A DNA stretch of 64,000 nucleotides from positions 62,001 through 126,000 of the forward strand of contig CAYPLH010000004.1 of assembly GCA_964411505.1 (NCBI GenBank). Reading direction: 5' to 3'. The notes under the pieces are model-generated. The model had not been told where the DNA came from and ran no database searches. It saw nothing but the letters and a program-made list of their open reading frames with translations. Origin of the DNA: CAYPLH01 sp964411505 (GTDB taxonomy: Bacteria > Bacillota > Clostridia > CAYPLH01 > DUMO01). Position 1 is the stretch's first letter, and every line of letters starts with the position of its first letter. The translations under genes and the position numbers were made by a program. Of this stretch, positions 63,349 through 64,000 are shown piece after piece.

Positions 63349-64000
63349 ATGAATGAGATTTTATCAGTGTTTAAGTCAAAGCAGAAATTACTGCATATCG
63401 GCATATGCACTCTTATATTTATTGGCATGGCTGTACCCTTTAAAGTGATGGTTCTTATTGAAGGTTTTACCGAAGTGCGACCGGTTAACGCAGTGCCTGT
63501 TGTGGCAGGTCTTATTTTTGGTCCTGCCGGAGCATGGGGCTGTGCGATAGGCAATTTGATTGCAGATTTGTTTGGCACGTTTTCAAAGGCGTCGGTTTTA
63601 GGCTTTGTGGGCAATTTTATAGCTGCTTATCTGCCTTACAAGCTTTGGCATCTGACAGGCAGAGAAGAAAAGCCTAATGTAAAGAGCCATAAAAACATAG
63701 TGAAGTACATTTTGATTTCTACCATAGCTGCTCTTGCAACTGCTATCCTGATTGCCTGCGGACTGGATGTCTTGTTTGGCATGTGGATGCCCCGGATTTT
63801 TTGGATTATTTTCTTAAATGATATGGGCTTTCCGATTTTATTGGGTTTACCGGTATTTATTGTACTGACTTCTGCTGATAGTAAAATTGAAATTACTATG
63901 CCTGAGAATATACAAAAACAGAGGGGTAAGTGGTATGCGCGTACTAAATATATAACGCTTATTTCTCTTTTGGTAAGTGAGCTGTCTTTGCTTCTGATGA
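63349..64000 (+). CDS. Membrane protein, ECF S-component-like N-terminus (cut by window end)
   Basis: Open from ATG 63349 (GGAGGG upstream) to the window end, at least 217 codons. At least five hydrophobic helices; FKVMVLIEGFTEVRPVNAVP and VVAGLIFGPAGAWGCAIGNL followed by IADLFGTF resemble QueT-like or other ECF substrate-binding membrane subunits. It continues beyond the window, so domain content further on is unknown. It closes a set of closely packed + strand genes (60856 onwards). Confidence 0.65.
   Translation, partial: MNEILSVFKSKQKLLHIGICTLIFIGMAVPFKVMVLIEGFTEVRPVNAVPVVAGLIFGPAGAWGCAIGNLIADLFGTFSKASVLGFVGNFIAAYLPYKLWHLTGREEKPNVKSHKNIVKYILISTIAALATAILIACGLDVLFGMWMPRIFWIIFLNDMGFPILLGLPVFIVLTSADSKIEITMPENIQKQRGKWYARTKYITLISLLVSELSLLLM

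Noticed and set aside
1..64000. CRISPR arrays, tRNA or rRNA genes
   Set aside because: No regularly spaced short repeats and no tRNA-like cloverleaf or rRNA sequence noticed on either strand; a tRNA scan was not run.

Overview
The window looks like a chromosomal segment of a low-GC Gram-positive Clostridia member. Support: strong Shine-Dalgarno sites, many short rho-independent terminators, CUT1-type (LplABC-like) sugar transporters, SLH surface protein, KamA-type aminomutase, and a Nif11-leader/NHLM peptide-export cluster. I cannot name the species. I see no tRNA, rRNA or CRISPR array.

Layout. (1) 1-14.2 kb: a + strand glycan-use locus with lactonase, cytoplasmic-looking GH9 glycosidase, membrane AraC-type regulator, LplB/LplC-like permeases, solute-binding lipoprotein, Cys-type sulfatase and SDR. 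It ends in decay: a 34-codon enolase-superfamily stub, two relics of one beta-helix lyase-like gene, and a 95-bp copy of the GH9/regulator junction. (2) 14.2-26.1 kb: large MalT/SARP-like regulator, SLH protein, LysE exporter, small Cys-rich protein, DUF2935 protein, a frameshifted small membrane gene, and a second LplABC-like transporter on the minus strand. (3) 26.4-32.7 kb: ATP-grasp ligase paired with a lysine-2,3-aminomutase-like enzyme, two LuxR-type proteins (one fused to a 12-helix membrane domain), a repeat lipoprotein and a zinc-ribbon membrane protein. (4) 32.7-46.7 kb: a gene graveyard. Intact genes (mandelate-racemase-like enzyme, several GNATs, two flavin-binding-fold proteins, NIF3, a toxin-antitoxin pair) sit among relics of HicA, RelE, SatD, APH, transposase, GGDEF, nitrilase, AAA ATPase and others, two chimeric ORFs built from pieces of unrelated enzymes, a palindromic MITE-like element and a 495-bp near-identical duplication.

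(5) 46.7-64 kb holds the most interesting system: a RiPP gene cluster. A Nif11-leader precursor (leader 74 aa ending GG, uncharged 26-aa core) has a good promoter. On the same strand follow a PoyD-like radical SAM peptide epimerase, an unrecognised 365-aa protein, a second (B12-type) radical SAM enzyme and a PAPS-dependent sulfotransferase with a helical N-terminal half. Divergently lie an APS kinase fused to a PHP phosphoesterase, an HlyD-like NHLM protein, a C39-peptidase ABC exporter and a second NHLM ABC protein. Logic: APS kinase makes PAPS, the sulfotransferase uses it, the PHP domain may destroy the by-product PAP, the epimerase makes D-residues, and C39 cuts after GG during export. The parts parallel the Xanthomonas Rax system (sulfated peptide, PAPS enzymes, C39 exporter), but the core has no tyrosine, so sulfation would have to fall on Ser/Thr or another group. 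Three copies of a 180-bp MITE-like element carrying a terminator-like hairpin lie inside this cluster.
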